DNA of 64,000 nt from the NCBI GenBank assembly GCA_017548275.1, contig JAFZAH010000055.1, positions 61,949-125,948 on the forward strand. Direction: 5' to 3'. The position numbers and the translations under genes are program-made. Position 1 is the first letter of the stretch, and every line of letters starts with the position of its first letter. Source of the stretch: Prevotella sp. GTDB taxonomy: Bacteria; Bacteroidota; Bacteroidia; Bacteroidales; Bacteroidaceae. Shown in pieces: positions 17,289 to 24,925 of this stretch. A model generated the notes under the pieces. That model did not search any database. It was not told the DNA's origin and saw only the letters and a program-made list of their open reading frames with translations.

Positions 17289-19103
17289 ATGATTAGTTCA
17301 ATCGCAAATAAAGTTGTTAATGGATATATCCAGGAAGTATGTGCAATTCTTGATTATGATATTGCATATGTGCGGGTAATATATGTGCCAAAAATAGAGC
17401 CTATTGCTGGTATTCCACAACATGCAGCAATAACAGCCGATGGATGCCTTATTATTGACGAGACTTGGGCAAATCAGGAAATCACCAATGAAACTCCAAC
17501 GAGGGTACGCTGTGAAATGTATTGCAAAGTTAGAATGTTGTACCAACAGACTAAAAGCCAAACCGACTTTAACCAGTATGCTAATGAGGCGATAGATGAT
17601 GCGATGGCTTTTTGTAATGGGTTGATGACATTGAAAGGGCTAACACTTCCAATGCCTCCGCTCCCACAAATGGTGGAATCTTTGTTGAAGCGAACTCAGA
17701 AGCATCTGAAAGAAGAATTGGGGATAAATACGGATTATTACTTGATGCCAAAAGAATTAGTGAAGGCTGATAACGTATGGATATTTAGACTGAGTCAAGA
17801 TGACGAACACAAGTATGCCGACCGTTTTTATTCAAAACCCGTGAAACCGACAATTAGGGTTATTGATACTTCAGAGAAAGGTTCTGAGGCAAATCCATTT
17901 GAAGATGTAAACGAGGCTTTTGATTATATCAAAGAACTTGAGACTAATGCTTATAATAACGATGCTCTACTGAAGGACATCGCCTCTCAACAGTATTTCT
18001 ATGATTTGAATTATCATCAGTTCCGTGTTCCGTGGGCAAGTCCTTATGTAGCGTTTTATAATGATTCGAATATTCCTTCTGACGGTTTCATTGTTAATCA
18101 AAACCAAGTACATCCTGATGGGACATTCCATTTTACATTAAAGCCCAACTTACAAGGCAAGAAATTCCTTTATCGTGGCCAAAGTCAAGATTATACGAAA
18201 CCATGTACGCCAAATCTATTTCGTGACGAAACAAAATCCTACTACTTAGATGATGTAATTTGGTCTCAAGAAATGGAACTGCTCTTGATGACGCACCCGT
18301 TGGTTAAATTATTAGAACAAGGAGTGGAAATCATGCATGACCATTTCAGCATCCTGATGAATCTAGCAGGATTGGCTCAGCATTATTATCATAAGACTCG
18401 TTATTTAGATTTGACATCCGATGTGGATGCTGCAAAATTCTTTGCGGCCACAAATTATTGTGGAATGTTGGATGAATATAAACCCGTACATGAGACAAAC
18501 AAGTTAGGTATGATATACTGTTACGAGTTACAGATGCCATTTGCATTCACTCCACAGAAGGGTTATGAATTGTCTGTTATAGGCAAACAGGTATTTATGC
18601 GCAGTGGAGCGCAACATGGTTTCTTACTTGGTATGGATAGGGGGATGGACTTGAAAACAATGCCTCAAGTAAAGAAGTTCTATTTCCGTCATCACCCAGA
18701 TATCTCTGATGAAATTTTCAAGCAGTCCGATTACGGCAAGAAATACTTTACGATGGATATTCTTGAAGAAGCATGGAAGACGGAATATAAACAGCGTTTG
18801 GAGAATGGTATTGTCTCGGCAGACACTGTCCGATTGAATGTATCAAGAAATTCTGGAGAGACGTATGAGAGTATCAGCAAGAAGTTAAAAGATAGGAATA
18901 TTATAGTTGATGATAGTTACCATCCTTCTTTCTCAGCAGAATTGATTAACAAATACTATGAGTCTATTAAAGACGGATGGTGGGAAGAATTCTGTAGTGA
19001 CATCTATTTTCATGGTGGCGACGCTGCCTTATATAAAGATTGTCTCTTGCGAATTCCAGAACAACCAGAATATAAATGGGCATTTGAAAACAGTAAGGTA
19101 TGA
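17289..19103 (+). CDS. FRG-domain protein
   Basis: A 604-aa protein whose central region carries the FRG signature: KKFLYRGQSQDYTKPCTPNL (RG at about residues 296-297), then a LAQHYYHKTRYLDLTSD block (about 358-375) and AAKFFAATNY. The first 280 residues contain a stretch with QQTKSQTDFNQYANEAIDDA, possibly helical, of unknown role. FRG domains occur in toxin- and defence-like loci, but their biochemical activity is not established to my knowledge. It follows the small ORF by 36 bp in the same direction, and the membrane-protein gene follows it by 32 bp. Confidence 0.8.
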   Translation: MISSIANKVVNGYIQEVCAILDYDIAYVRVIYVPKIEPIAGIPQHAAITADGCLIIDETWANQEITNETPTRVRCEMYCKVRMLYQQTKSQTDFNQYANEAIDDAMAFCNGLMTLKGLTLPMPPLPQMVESLLKRTQKHLKEELGINTDYYLMPKELVKADNVWIFRLSQDDEHKYADRFYSKPVKPTIRVIDTSEKGSEANPFEDVNEAFDYIKELETNAYNNDALLKDIASQQYFYDLNYHQFRVPWASPYVAFYNDSNIPSDGFIVNQNQVHPDGTFHFTLKPNLQGKKFLYRGQSQDYTKPCTPNLFRDETKSYYLDDVIWSQEMELLLMTHPLVKLLEQGVEIMHDHFSILMNLAGLAQHYYHKTRYLDLTSDVDAAKFFAATNYCGMLDEYKPVHETNKLGMIYCYELQMPFAFTPQKGYELSVIGKQVFMRSGAQHGFLLGMDRGMDLKTMPQVKKFYFRHHPDISDEIFKQSDYGKKYFTMDILEEAWKTEYKQRLENGIVSADTVRLNVSRNSGETYESISKKLKDRNIIVDDSYHPSFSAELINKYYESIKDGWWEEFCSDIYFHGGDAALYKDCLLRIPEQPEYKWAFENSKV

Positions 19104-19135
19104 AAGAATCATAAAAAAACAAATAACGGATTATT

Positions 19136-19765
19136 ATGGAAGAGATAAAGATGATAGTTATAGGCCTTTTGAGTTCTGTGATTACTCTGCTACTGAAGGC
19201 TTTTATAGATTACTTGTCAGAGAACAGGAAGAACGAAAGTGAACTTCAAAAGCAAGTATTTCAGAGGAAAACGGATGCAGTGGAGAACGCGATGTCATGG
19301 TATCAGGAGGCAATTGATTGCTTTTCTACTATGCAGATGGCTTGTAATGGATTAAAGGAAGATTTCAATACATTTGATTATTCTCTCTATATTCTTACGG
19401 CACAAAAGGTAAAACAACTTTCAGAAGAGACTGCAAAGAAACTAAATCCATTGTATCTATATTTTGATGTTTCTCAGATTGAACAGCAGTATGATACGAC
19501 ACATTCGTTATATTACATCATTTATGCACTAAAAGAGATTTCTAATTTAGATCAAAAGGCCAAAGAACTTTCAGATAAGGGATTTGCACCTGATTCTATA
19601 GAAATAAAAAATGTGATGAATCAAGGGAAAGTCCTTTTTGATGGCCTCTATAAAGCCTTAGGCGTTCATATAGAATCAATGGCCAAAATTCAAAGGCGAC
19701 TTAGATTAGAATATAAAAAATATTCTTTTAAGGATGAGAAAAAATCATGGTGGCATCTAAATTGA
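19136..19765 (+). CDS. Membrane-anchored helical protein, unknown function
   Basis: 209 aa. One hydrophobic segment at about residues 5-24 (MIVIGLLSSVITLLLKAFID) is followed by a long, charged, probably helical domain (SENRKNESELQKQ, then VENAMSWYQEAIDCF). This single-pass, N-terminally anchored layout resembles membrane effectors of abortive systems, but there is no recognisable toxin motif. It is the last gene of the operon; a 236-bp spacer without a credible gene follows. A later start at 19151 would shorten it by 5 residues. Confidence 0.65.
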   Translation: MEEIKMIVIGLLSSVITLLLKAFIDYLSENRKNESELQKQVFQRKTDAVENAMSWYQEAIDCFSTMQMACNGLKEDFNTFDYSLYILTAQKVKQLSEETAKKLNPLYLYFDVSQIEQQYDTTHSLYYIIYALKEISNLDQKAKELSDKGFAPDSIEIKNVMNQGKVLFDGLYKALGVHIESMAKIQRRLRLEYKKYSFKDEKKSWWHLN

Positions 19766-20001
19766 ACACTATTGCAGTTGATGCTACAGGGACAGGTAAG
19801 TACATCTAAAGGCCTATGCCTGAAAATGTTCAATGAAAGATGTAACATTTTCGAGTTTTCCATACCAATATATATGGTTCTTGGCAGAGCCAAAGGCTAC
19901 GGGTAGGCGTGTGAAACACGGGAATGGCGGCAGAGCCGAGCACAAGATGTTTAAGATGTTCAATGGTTTAAGAATAAAGAATAAAAACGTTATAATTATA
20001 T

Positions 20002-21186
20002 ATGGCATTACCAATCAACATAGAAGATTTTGACGAATACATCCGTCAGGGAGAACCAGATAAGAAGGAGAAGGCTTATATCTGGCAGACCGCCATCGGT
20101 TTGCAAGCGGTTGATGGTTTGAGTACATCTGAGTACTTAAAGGAAACCGCCAAACGGAATATCGAAGGTGAAATCACCATGGATGAGGTGGGCAGACTGA
20201 TAAATAGTTATTATCAGTCGAAGACGCGACGTGATCCTGATGATGACGAGAAAGAGGAAGCTGACCATGCAGCAGCCAACATCAGTAAAATCTTATCGGC
20301 TCGTACTCTGGATTTCTCTACCGCAGGATATATTTCCTTGCATAGGAGAATCTTTGAGGAGGTGTTTAAACACGCTGGTAAGATACGTGACTATGACATT
20401 ACCAAGAAAGAGTGGGTACTGAATGGAGATACTGTAAACTATCTTAATAGTGAGGATTTACGTCGCGCTCTCGATTACGATATTGAGCAGGAACGAGAGT
20501 TCAGTTATAAAGGGCTATCTACCGATGAAATGATTGCGCATATCACACGCTTTGTTTCTGGTATTTGGCAAATACATGCTTTTGGCGAGGGAAATACTCG
20601 TACAACAGCGGTGTTTGCCATACAGTATCTTCGTTCCATTGGTTTCGACATCAACAACGACCTTTTTGCCAAACATTCCTGGTATTTCCGTAATGCGTTG
20701 GTCCGGGCCAACTACAAGAATGCACGTTTGGGCATTGACTATACTCCAATTTATCTTGAGCGTTTTTTCCGTAATTTGCTTTTAGGCGAGCAATGGGACT
20801 TGCGAAACAGGTACCTTCACATACAAGCTACGGAGGAATGGAAGGAACAACCACGGTTAAACGAGCCATCAAGCACAGGACAAGTACAGGACAAGCTCGG
20901 GACAAGCGCAGGTGAAATGCTCAATCAATTTTATACAAACAATCACAATATACAGCAACTTGTTCTTGCTATTGGCGAACAGCAAATGTCTGTAAAGGAA
21001 ATGATGGAGGCCTTGTCTTTGAAAGGACGTGATAACTTCTTAAAAGTGTACCTCAATCCTGCAATAGAAGAGCAGTTTGTCCACCTATTATATCCTAACA
21101 CGCCCCGGCATCCGCGCCAGAAATACCTTTTGACGGTTAAGGGTATAGCGCTTTATAATAAGATTTCGCAGAGCAAAGTAAAATAA
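20002..21186 (+). CDS. Fic-family protein (probable AMPylase)
   Basis: 394 aa with a Fic core motif HAFGEGNTRT (H192 to T201), close to the consensus HPFxxGNGRT but with Asn-Thr in place of Asn-Gly, a variant found in related Fic proteins. An N-terminal helical segment (RNIEGEITMDEVGRLINSYY, about 53-72) resembles the end of VbhA-type inhibitory modules. A C-terminal winged-helix-like region starts near 310 (SVKEMMEALSLKGRDNFLK). Fic enzymes transfer AMP or other nucleotides to target proteins. It is followed 10 bp later by an XRE gene; the pair could be a toxin/regulator cassette. Catalytic activity is not demonstrated. Confidence 0.85.
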   Translation: MALPINIEDFDEYIRQGEPDKKEKAYIWQTAIGLQAVDGLSTSEYLKETAKRNIEGEITMDEVGRLINSYYQSKTRRDPDDDEKEEADHAAANISKILSARTLDFSTAGYISLHRRIFEEVFKHAGKIRDYDITKKEWVLNGDTVNYLNSEDLRRALDYDIEQEREFSYKGLSTDEMIAHITRFVSGIWQIHAFGEGNTRTTAVFAIQYLRSIGFDINNDLFAKHSWYFRNALVRANYKNARLGIDYTPIYLERFFRNLLLGEQWDLRNRYLHIQATEEWKEQPRLNEPSSTGQVQDKLGTSAGEMLNQFYTNNHNIQQLVLAIGEQQMSVKEMMEALSLKGRDNFLKVYLNPAIEEQFVHLLYPNTPRHPRQKYLLTVKGIALYNKISQSKVK

Positions 21187-21196
21187 TAGGATTAAC

Positions 21197-21517
21197 ATGA
21201 AAGACAAGAGAATATACGGCATGTTTGGCCCAAAGATAAAAGCCATGAGGTTGGAGCGCGGACTCAGGCAGCGCCATCTGGCAGAGTTGTTGGGAACGGA
21301 TATGCCGATGTATAGCAAGATGGAATTGGGAGCAAGGCGTGTACGTCGCGACATGATACCCAAGTTGGCCGAATTGTATAAGGTTAATGAACACGAGTTA
21401 ACGACTCTATGGCTGGCCGATGCAGTATATGCCACATTGAAAGCAGAGGATAAAGCCTTGCGATTGGATGCCATTGACTTGGCAAAAGAATATTTCAAGA
21501 ACGATGGGGTTCTGTAA
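21197..21517 (+). CDS. XRE-family regulator next to fic
   Basis: 106 aa with a helix-turn-helix at about residues 22-46 (LRQRHLAELLGTDMPMYSKM) and a C-terminal helical tail (LDAIDLAKEYF). The form resembles small regulators attached to restriction-modification or toxin loci (GPKIKAMRLERGLRQRHLAE). It starts 10 bp after the fic stop and ends 116 bp before the terminator of the opposing tRNA gene, so it closes the island. Regulation of fic is inferred from position. Confidence 0.8.
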   Translation: MKDKRIYGMFGPKIKAMRLERGLRQRHLAELLGTDMPMYSKMELGARRVRRDMIPKLAELYKVNEHELTTLWLADAVYATLKAEDKALRLDAIDLAKEYFKNDGVL

Positions 21518-21632
21518 TATGAACTCTGTGCGTTTGGTAAATCGTGTTTTCGCAGTTGTACAAGATTGCAAATACGTGCAGAAAATGGGGGCGAACTCAA
21601 ACTGATTGTTTTCGCATTGTTTACGCAGATAT

Positions 21633-21666
21633 AAAAAAAGCACTTGCGAGAAACTCGTAAGTGCTT
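21633..21666 (-). terminator. Intrinsic terminator of the tRNA gene
   Basis: A 13-bp stem (AAGCACTTGCGAG at 21638-21650 with CTCGTAAGTGCTT at 21654-21666, one G-U pair, AAA loop). Read on the minus strand it is followed by a run of seven U. It lies just downstream of the tRNA gene. Confidence 0.85.
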
Positions 21667-21677
21667 GATTCTTAAAG

Positions 21678-21751
21678 TGGACCAGCCTGGGCTTGAACCA
21701 GGGACCTCCAGATTATGAGTCTGTTGCTCTAACCAACTGAGCTACAAGTCC
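21678..21751 (-). tRNA. tRNA with CAU anticodon (Met or Ile2)
   Basis: A 74-nt cloverleaf on the minus strand: acceptor GGACTTG...CTGGTCC, D-arm GCTC...GAGC, anticodon loop CTCATAA (anticodon CAT), T-arm CCTGG-TTCAAGC-CCAGG, discriminator A. No CCA is encoded. The acceptor has one G-U pair and a U-U opposition at 6:67, and the anticodon stem has an A-G opposition at 27:43. CAU tRNAs can be elongator Met, initiator Met or lysidine-modified Ile2. The missing initiator features make Met elongator or Ile2 the choices, and I cannot decide between them. It lies at the right border of the accessory island. Confidence 0.9.
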
Positions 21752-21787
21752 GGCAATGATTGCTTTTGTTGGCAATTTTTGCGGCTG

Positions 21788-21819
21788 CAAAGATAAGCGG
21801 TTTTTGACAATTATGCAAA
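21788..21819 (-). promoter_or_regulatory. Promoter of the tRNA gene
   Basis: On the minus strand, TTTG (complement of 21816-21819), a 20-nt spacer, then TATCTTTG (complement of 21788-21795). This is an excellent match to the Bacteroidota -33/-7 promoter, about 36 bp upstream of the mature tRNA 5' end. Confidence 0.7.
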
Positions 21820-21886
21820 CTTTTTGTGCAATTATTTATCAAAAGAGCACAAAAATCAAAAGTAATTGTTTAATTTTGCGGTCGAT

Positions 21887-22915
21887 ATGAACGACAATTT
21901 TGATATACGATACGAAGGGGCTACCGGTGAGAAAGACTTCGAGAACGCCCTCCGTCCGTTACGTTTCTGCGATTTCAGCGGTCAGCAGAAGGTGGTGGAA
22001 AACCTGGAGGTGTTTGTCGAGGCTGCCAAATACCGGGGCGAACCGCTCGACCATACACTGCTGCACGGACCTCCAGGCTTGGGCAAGACGACACTGAGCA
22101 ACATCATCGCCAACGAACTGGGCGTGGGGTTCAAACTCACTTCGGGTCCTGTGCTCGACAAACCGGGCGACCTGGCGGGCATCCTCACGTCGCTCGAGCC
22201 GCGCGATGTGCTGTTCATCGACGAGATACACCGTCTGTCGCCTGTGGTGGAGGAATACCTCTACAGCGCGATGGAGGATTATCGCATCGACATCATGATA
22301 GACAAGGGGCCATCGGCGCGCTCTATACAAATCGACCTCAACCCGTTTACACTGGTGGGCGCCACCACTCGCAGCGGACTGCTCACGGCACCTCTGCGCG
22401 CCCGTTTCGGCATCAACCTCCATCTGGAGTATTATGAGCCTGACACCCTCACGCGAATCATCCGGCGCTCGGCCGGCATCCTCGGCGTACCCATCGACAA
22501 TGACGCTGCGGTGGAGATAGCACGTCGCAGCCGTGGCACGCCACGTATCGCCAACGCGCTGTTGCGCCGCGTGCGCGACTTTGCGCAGGTGAAGGGTGAC
22601 GGACGCATCGACACGACCATAGCACGGTTGTCGCTCTCGGCACTGAACATCGACCAGTACGGGCTCGACGACATCGACCACAAGATACTGCTCACCATTA
22701 TCGATAAGTTCCGTGGCGGCCCTGTGGGCATCTCCACCATCGCCACCGCCATCGGCGAGGATCCGGGCACCCTCGAGGAGGTGTACGAGCCCTTCCTCAT
22801 CATGGAGGGATTCATCAAGCGCACCCCGCGCGGACGCATGGTCACTCCCCTCGCCTACCAACATCTGGGGCGCAACCCCTATCAGGGCAACATCATGGAG
22901 CCGACGCTGTTTTAA
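21887..22915 (+). CDS. ruvB: RuvB, Holliday junction branch-migration helicase
   Basis: RuvB is the AAA+ motor that, with RuvA, migrates Holliday junctions during recombination. Walker A (GPPGLGKTT, about 61-69) and Walker B (FIDEIHRL, about 110-117) are visible, as is the C-terminal winged-helix ([17 protein letters not shown]). The ATG at 21887 gives the typical N-terminus ([20 protein letters not shown]). A TTG at 21866 in frame is less likely. A TAATTTTG box at 21871-21878 lies only 8 bp upstream of the ATG, so the leader is very short. ruvA is not adjacent. Confidence 0.96.
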   Translation: MNDNFDIRYEGATGEKDFENALRPLRFCDFSGQQKVVENLEVFVEAAKYRGEPLDHTLLHGPPGLGKTTLSNIIANELGVGFKLTSGPVLDKPGDLAGILTSLEPRDVLFIDEIHRLSPVVEEYLYSAMEDYRIDIMIDKGPSARSIQIDLNPFTLVGATTRSGLLTAPLRARFGINLHLEYYEPDTLTRIIRRSAGILGVPIDNDAAVEIARRSRGTPRIANALLRRVRDFAQVKGDGRIDTTIARLSLSALNIDQYGLDDIDHKILLTIIDKFRGGPVGISTIATAIGEDPGTLEEVYEPFLIMEGFIKRTPRGRMVTPLAYQHLGRNPYQGNIMEPTLF

Positions 22916-23076
22916 GGAGCAAGGGGCAAGGAGCAAGGGGCAAGAGATATGTACACCTCACCCATCAATTCCCAGTCCTCCCAGTGCTCCCACAATTCCC
23001 AAACAACCAAACGACCAATCTCCCAAACGACCAATCTCCCAAACGACCAAACGACTAACCCCCAAAACGACCAAAG
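22916..23076. repeat. GGGGCAAGG array and CCAAACGA array before coaD
   Basis: 22916-22948 is a GGAGCAAGGGGCAAGG-type array ending in AGAGATA. 22963-23000 is a CCCAGTCCTCCCAGTGCTCCC stretch. 23003-23076 is an array of CCCAAACGACCAATCT-like units. It fills the whole spacer between ruvB and coaD. The CCAAACGA type recurs before parE (30131-30180) and on both sides of the gene inserted in the sdh operon. Confidence 0.75.
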
Positions 23077-23079
23077 AAT

Positions 23080-23514
23080 ATGAAAGCCTTAATCACCGGC
23101 AGTTTTGACCCCTTCACCATCGGACACGACGATATCGTGCGCCGCACGCTCCGCTTGTTTGACAGCGTGATGATCGGTGTGGGAGTCAATGAGCGCAAGA
23201 CATACCGTCAGAGCACCGAAGAGCGCATCGACGCCATCCGCCACATCTATGCCGACGAGCCGCGCGTGGAAGTGAAGAGTTACAGCGACCTGACTGTGGA
23301 TTTCGCCCGTCGCGAAGGTGTCGGAGTCATTGTCAAAGGGGTGCGCGGCATTAAGGATTTCGAGTACGAGCGCGAACAGGCCGACATCAACCGGCGCATC
23401 AGCGGCATCGAGACTCTGTTGCTCTTCGCCGACCCGCAGTTGGCGAGCATCAGTTCCTCGATGGTGCGCGAACTTGAGCATTTTGGCCGCGACATCTCCG
23501 AGTTTCTGCCGTAG
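23080..23514 (+). CDS. coaD: Phosphopantetheine adenylyltransferase
   Basis: CoaD transfers AMP to 4'-phosphopantetheine in the penultimate step of coenzyme A synthesis. The nucleotidyltransferase motif GSFDPFTIGH (residues 7-16, with the T/HxGH form TIGH) and the C-terminal ISSSMVREL motif are present. Its 144 aa are slightly shorter than the usual 150-165. The repeat spacer upstream leaves no room for another promoter, so it may be read from ruvB. ybeY follows after 79 bp. Confidence 0.94.
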   Translation: MKALITGSFDPFTIGHDDIVRRTLRLFDSVMIGVGVNERKTYRQSTEERIDAIRHIYADEPRVEVKSYSDLTVDFARREGVGVIVKGVRGIKDFEYEREQADINRRISGIETLLLFADPQLASISSSMVRELEHFGRDISEFLP

Positions 23515-23593
23515 GACATTAGCCTAATTATCAACAATCTTTTCCCGATAGTACATTAAACCTCGACCCTAAACCCTCAAATCCCTCCACCCC

Positions 23594-24007
23594 ATGATTA
23601 CCTACAACAGCGAGAATACGCCCATGCCAAAAATCCGCCGCCGCGAAATCACATCGTGGATACGGCGCGTGGCCGCCACCTATGGCAAAAAGACCGGCGA
23701 CATCGGCTATCTGTTCGTTAACGACGAGAAGATTCTCGAAGTGAACCGCCAATATCTCGGCCATGACTATTACACTGACATCATCACCTTTGATTACAGC
23801 GAGGGGGATGTCATTCAGGGCGACATCTACATCTCGGTCGATACCGTGCGTTCAAACGCCGAGGAGCGCGGACTGCCGTTCGACGAAGAGTTCCACCGTG
23901 TCATCATCCACGGCATACTCCACCTCTGCGGCATCAACGACAAAGGCCCGGGTGAGCGCGAAATCATGGAAATGGCCGAAAACCGCGCCCTCTACCTGTT
24001 GAAATGA
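23594..24007 (+). CDS. ybeY: YbeY, rRNA maturation endoribonuclease
   Basis: YbeY is a metal-dependent RNase involved in 16S rRNA 3' maturation and ribosome quality control. The metal-binding region is HRVIIHGILHLCGINDKG, with H106 and H110; the third ligand position holds D116 rather than His. I believe that is common in Bacteroidota YbeY, so it is not taken as loss of function. 137 aa is normal. The spacer before it (23515-23593) includes a CCTCGACCCTAAACCC stretch of the CCCTAAA repeat type. Confidence 0.92.
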   Translation: MITYNSENTPMPKIRRREITSWIRRVAATYGKKTGDIGYLFVNDEKILEVNRQYLGHDYYTDIITFDYSEGDVIQGDIYISVDTVRSNAEERGLPFDEEFHRVIIHGILHLCGINDKGPGEREIMEMAENRALYLLK

Positions 24008-24100
24008 CCCTTTAACAACATCATTATTCCCCCTTTCTGCTACACTGTCGGCCCAGTTCATACATAAAAACGGGCATTTCATACATAACCGCCTCAATTA

Positions 24101-24133
24101 TTTGGAAGCATGCCGACATCTCGTTTATCTTTG
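24101..24133 (+). promoter_or_regulatory. Promoter of the small lipoprotein gene
   Basis: TTTG at 24101-24104, a 21-nt spacer and TATCTTTG at 24126-24133 match the Bacteroidota promoter consensus. The start codon of the lipoprotein is 58 bp downstream of the -7 box. Confidence 0.65.
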
Positions 24134-24191
24134 CACCGTCAGAACATGACAGAGAGAAAAATGTTTTACTAACTCCAAAAAAGCAAAGAAA

Positions 24192-24428
24192 ATGAAAAAA
24201 TTAATGATGTTGTTCGTCGCTGCTGCTGCCATCTCATTCGCAGCATGCACAAATGAAAAAGGTAATGCCGCCCCCGAAGGCGCTGAGACCGAGGTCGTGA
24301 ACGAAAACGACTCCACTGTGAAAGCAGCAGAGGATTCGACAGAAATCAAAGCCGCTCCCGAGGCAAAGGAAGGCGAGACTGCAAAAGCCCCCGAAGCCAA
24401 GAAAGAGGAAACCGAAAAGGCTAAATAA
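24192..24428 (+). CDS. Small acidic lipoprotein, unknown function
   Basis: A 78-aa precursor. A signal peptide ends in a lipobox SFAAC with Cys19 as the lipidation site, followed by a low-complexity Glu/Ala/Lys tail (EGETAKAPEAKKEETEKAK) without globular character. It would be an outer- or inner-membrane anchored acidic peptide. It has its own promoter and terminator, so it is a monocistronic gene that may be highly expressed. No family is recognised. Confidence 0.75.
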   Translation: MKKLMMLFVAAAAISFAACTNEKGNAAPEGAETEVVNENDSTVKAAEDSTEIKAAPEAKEGETAKAPEAKKEETEKAK

Positions 24429-24449
24429 GAAACTTTCGGCCGAGACGGT

Positions 24450-24485
24450 CCCCACTCTTACTCCATGTAGGAGTGGGGATTTGTC
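24450..24485 (+). terminator. Intrinsic terminator of the lipoprotein gene
   Basis: A 12-bp stem (CCCCACTCTTAC at 24450-24461 with GTAGGAGTGGGG at 24467-24478, one U-G pair, 5-nt loop), followed by a U-rich tract ATTTGTCTTTTC. Confidence 0.8.
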
Positions 24486-24531
24486 TTTTCTCACGCAATA
24501 ATCTGCCTATTAATGCGTTATATGCATAGAT

Positions 24532-24921
24532 ATGGAAGAACGGTTTTTAATTATCACCCCCACCCAAATGGTGCGTGTAGCCGTCGATGAAATAGTCTAT
24601 GTGAAAGCCGACGGCAATTATTGCGATTTGGTCCTGATCAACGGGCGGAAACGCAGTATGACATTCCAATTGCATTATTTCGAAGACAATCTCAAACGGT
24701 TGAAGAGTTCCAAGACATTCATACGTGTCGGGAGAAGCCTGATTGTCAACCGCGATTATGTGCAGTTTATCGACCTGTCAGGCCAATTTATCATATTTGG
24801 GGGAAAGCATATCCCCAAGGAAAGCAATGAGGCGAGAGGTGCACATGAGCCCATCTACACTGTGCGCGCATCGCGTGAAGCGTTGAGTCAATTGAAAGAG
24901 GAACTGGAATCAGCAAAATAA
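24532..24921 (+). CDS. Stand-alone LytTR DNA-binding protein
   Basis: 129 aa consisting almost entirely of a LytTR-type DNA-binding domain: EIVYVKADGNYCDLVLING at about residues 21-39, then FIRVGRSLIVNRDYVQFID at about 64-82. No receiver or membrane domain is present. LytTR proteins of this lone form are often controlled by a partner inner-membrane protein. The next gene, 4 bp later, encodes a membrane-anchored protein and is a candidate partner. Confidence 0.88.
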   Translation: MEERFLIITPTQMVRVAVDEIVYVKADGNYCDLVLINGRKRSMTFQLHYFEDNLKRLKSSKTFIRVGRSLIVNRDYVQFIDLSGQFIIFGGKHIPKESNEARGAHEPIYTVRASREALSQLKEELESAK

Positions 24922-24925
24922 CGAC

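Noticed and set aside
19766-20001. Possible small genes in the spacer before fic
   Set aside because: Two overlapping 66-aa frames on opposite strands exist, but neither has a recognisable domain or plausible start context, so no gene is called.
14486-21751. Integrase and att sites of a genomic island
   Set aside because: The tRNA-side position suggested integration, but I found no recombinase gene and no repeat of the tRNA 3' end near 14.5 kb, so no mobile element is annotated.
21959-22936. 325-aa frame antisense to ruvB
   Set aside because: It lies entirely opposite the unmistakable ruvB gene; its composition (His- and Arg-rich) is that of an antisense shadow in G+C-rich DNA.
23909-23947. 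YbeY as an inactive enzyme because the third metal-binding His is missing
   Set aside because: The position holds Asp in HGILHLCGINDK; I believe this substitution is normal in Bacteroidota YbeY, so it is not taken as a defect.
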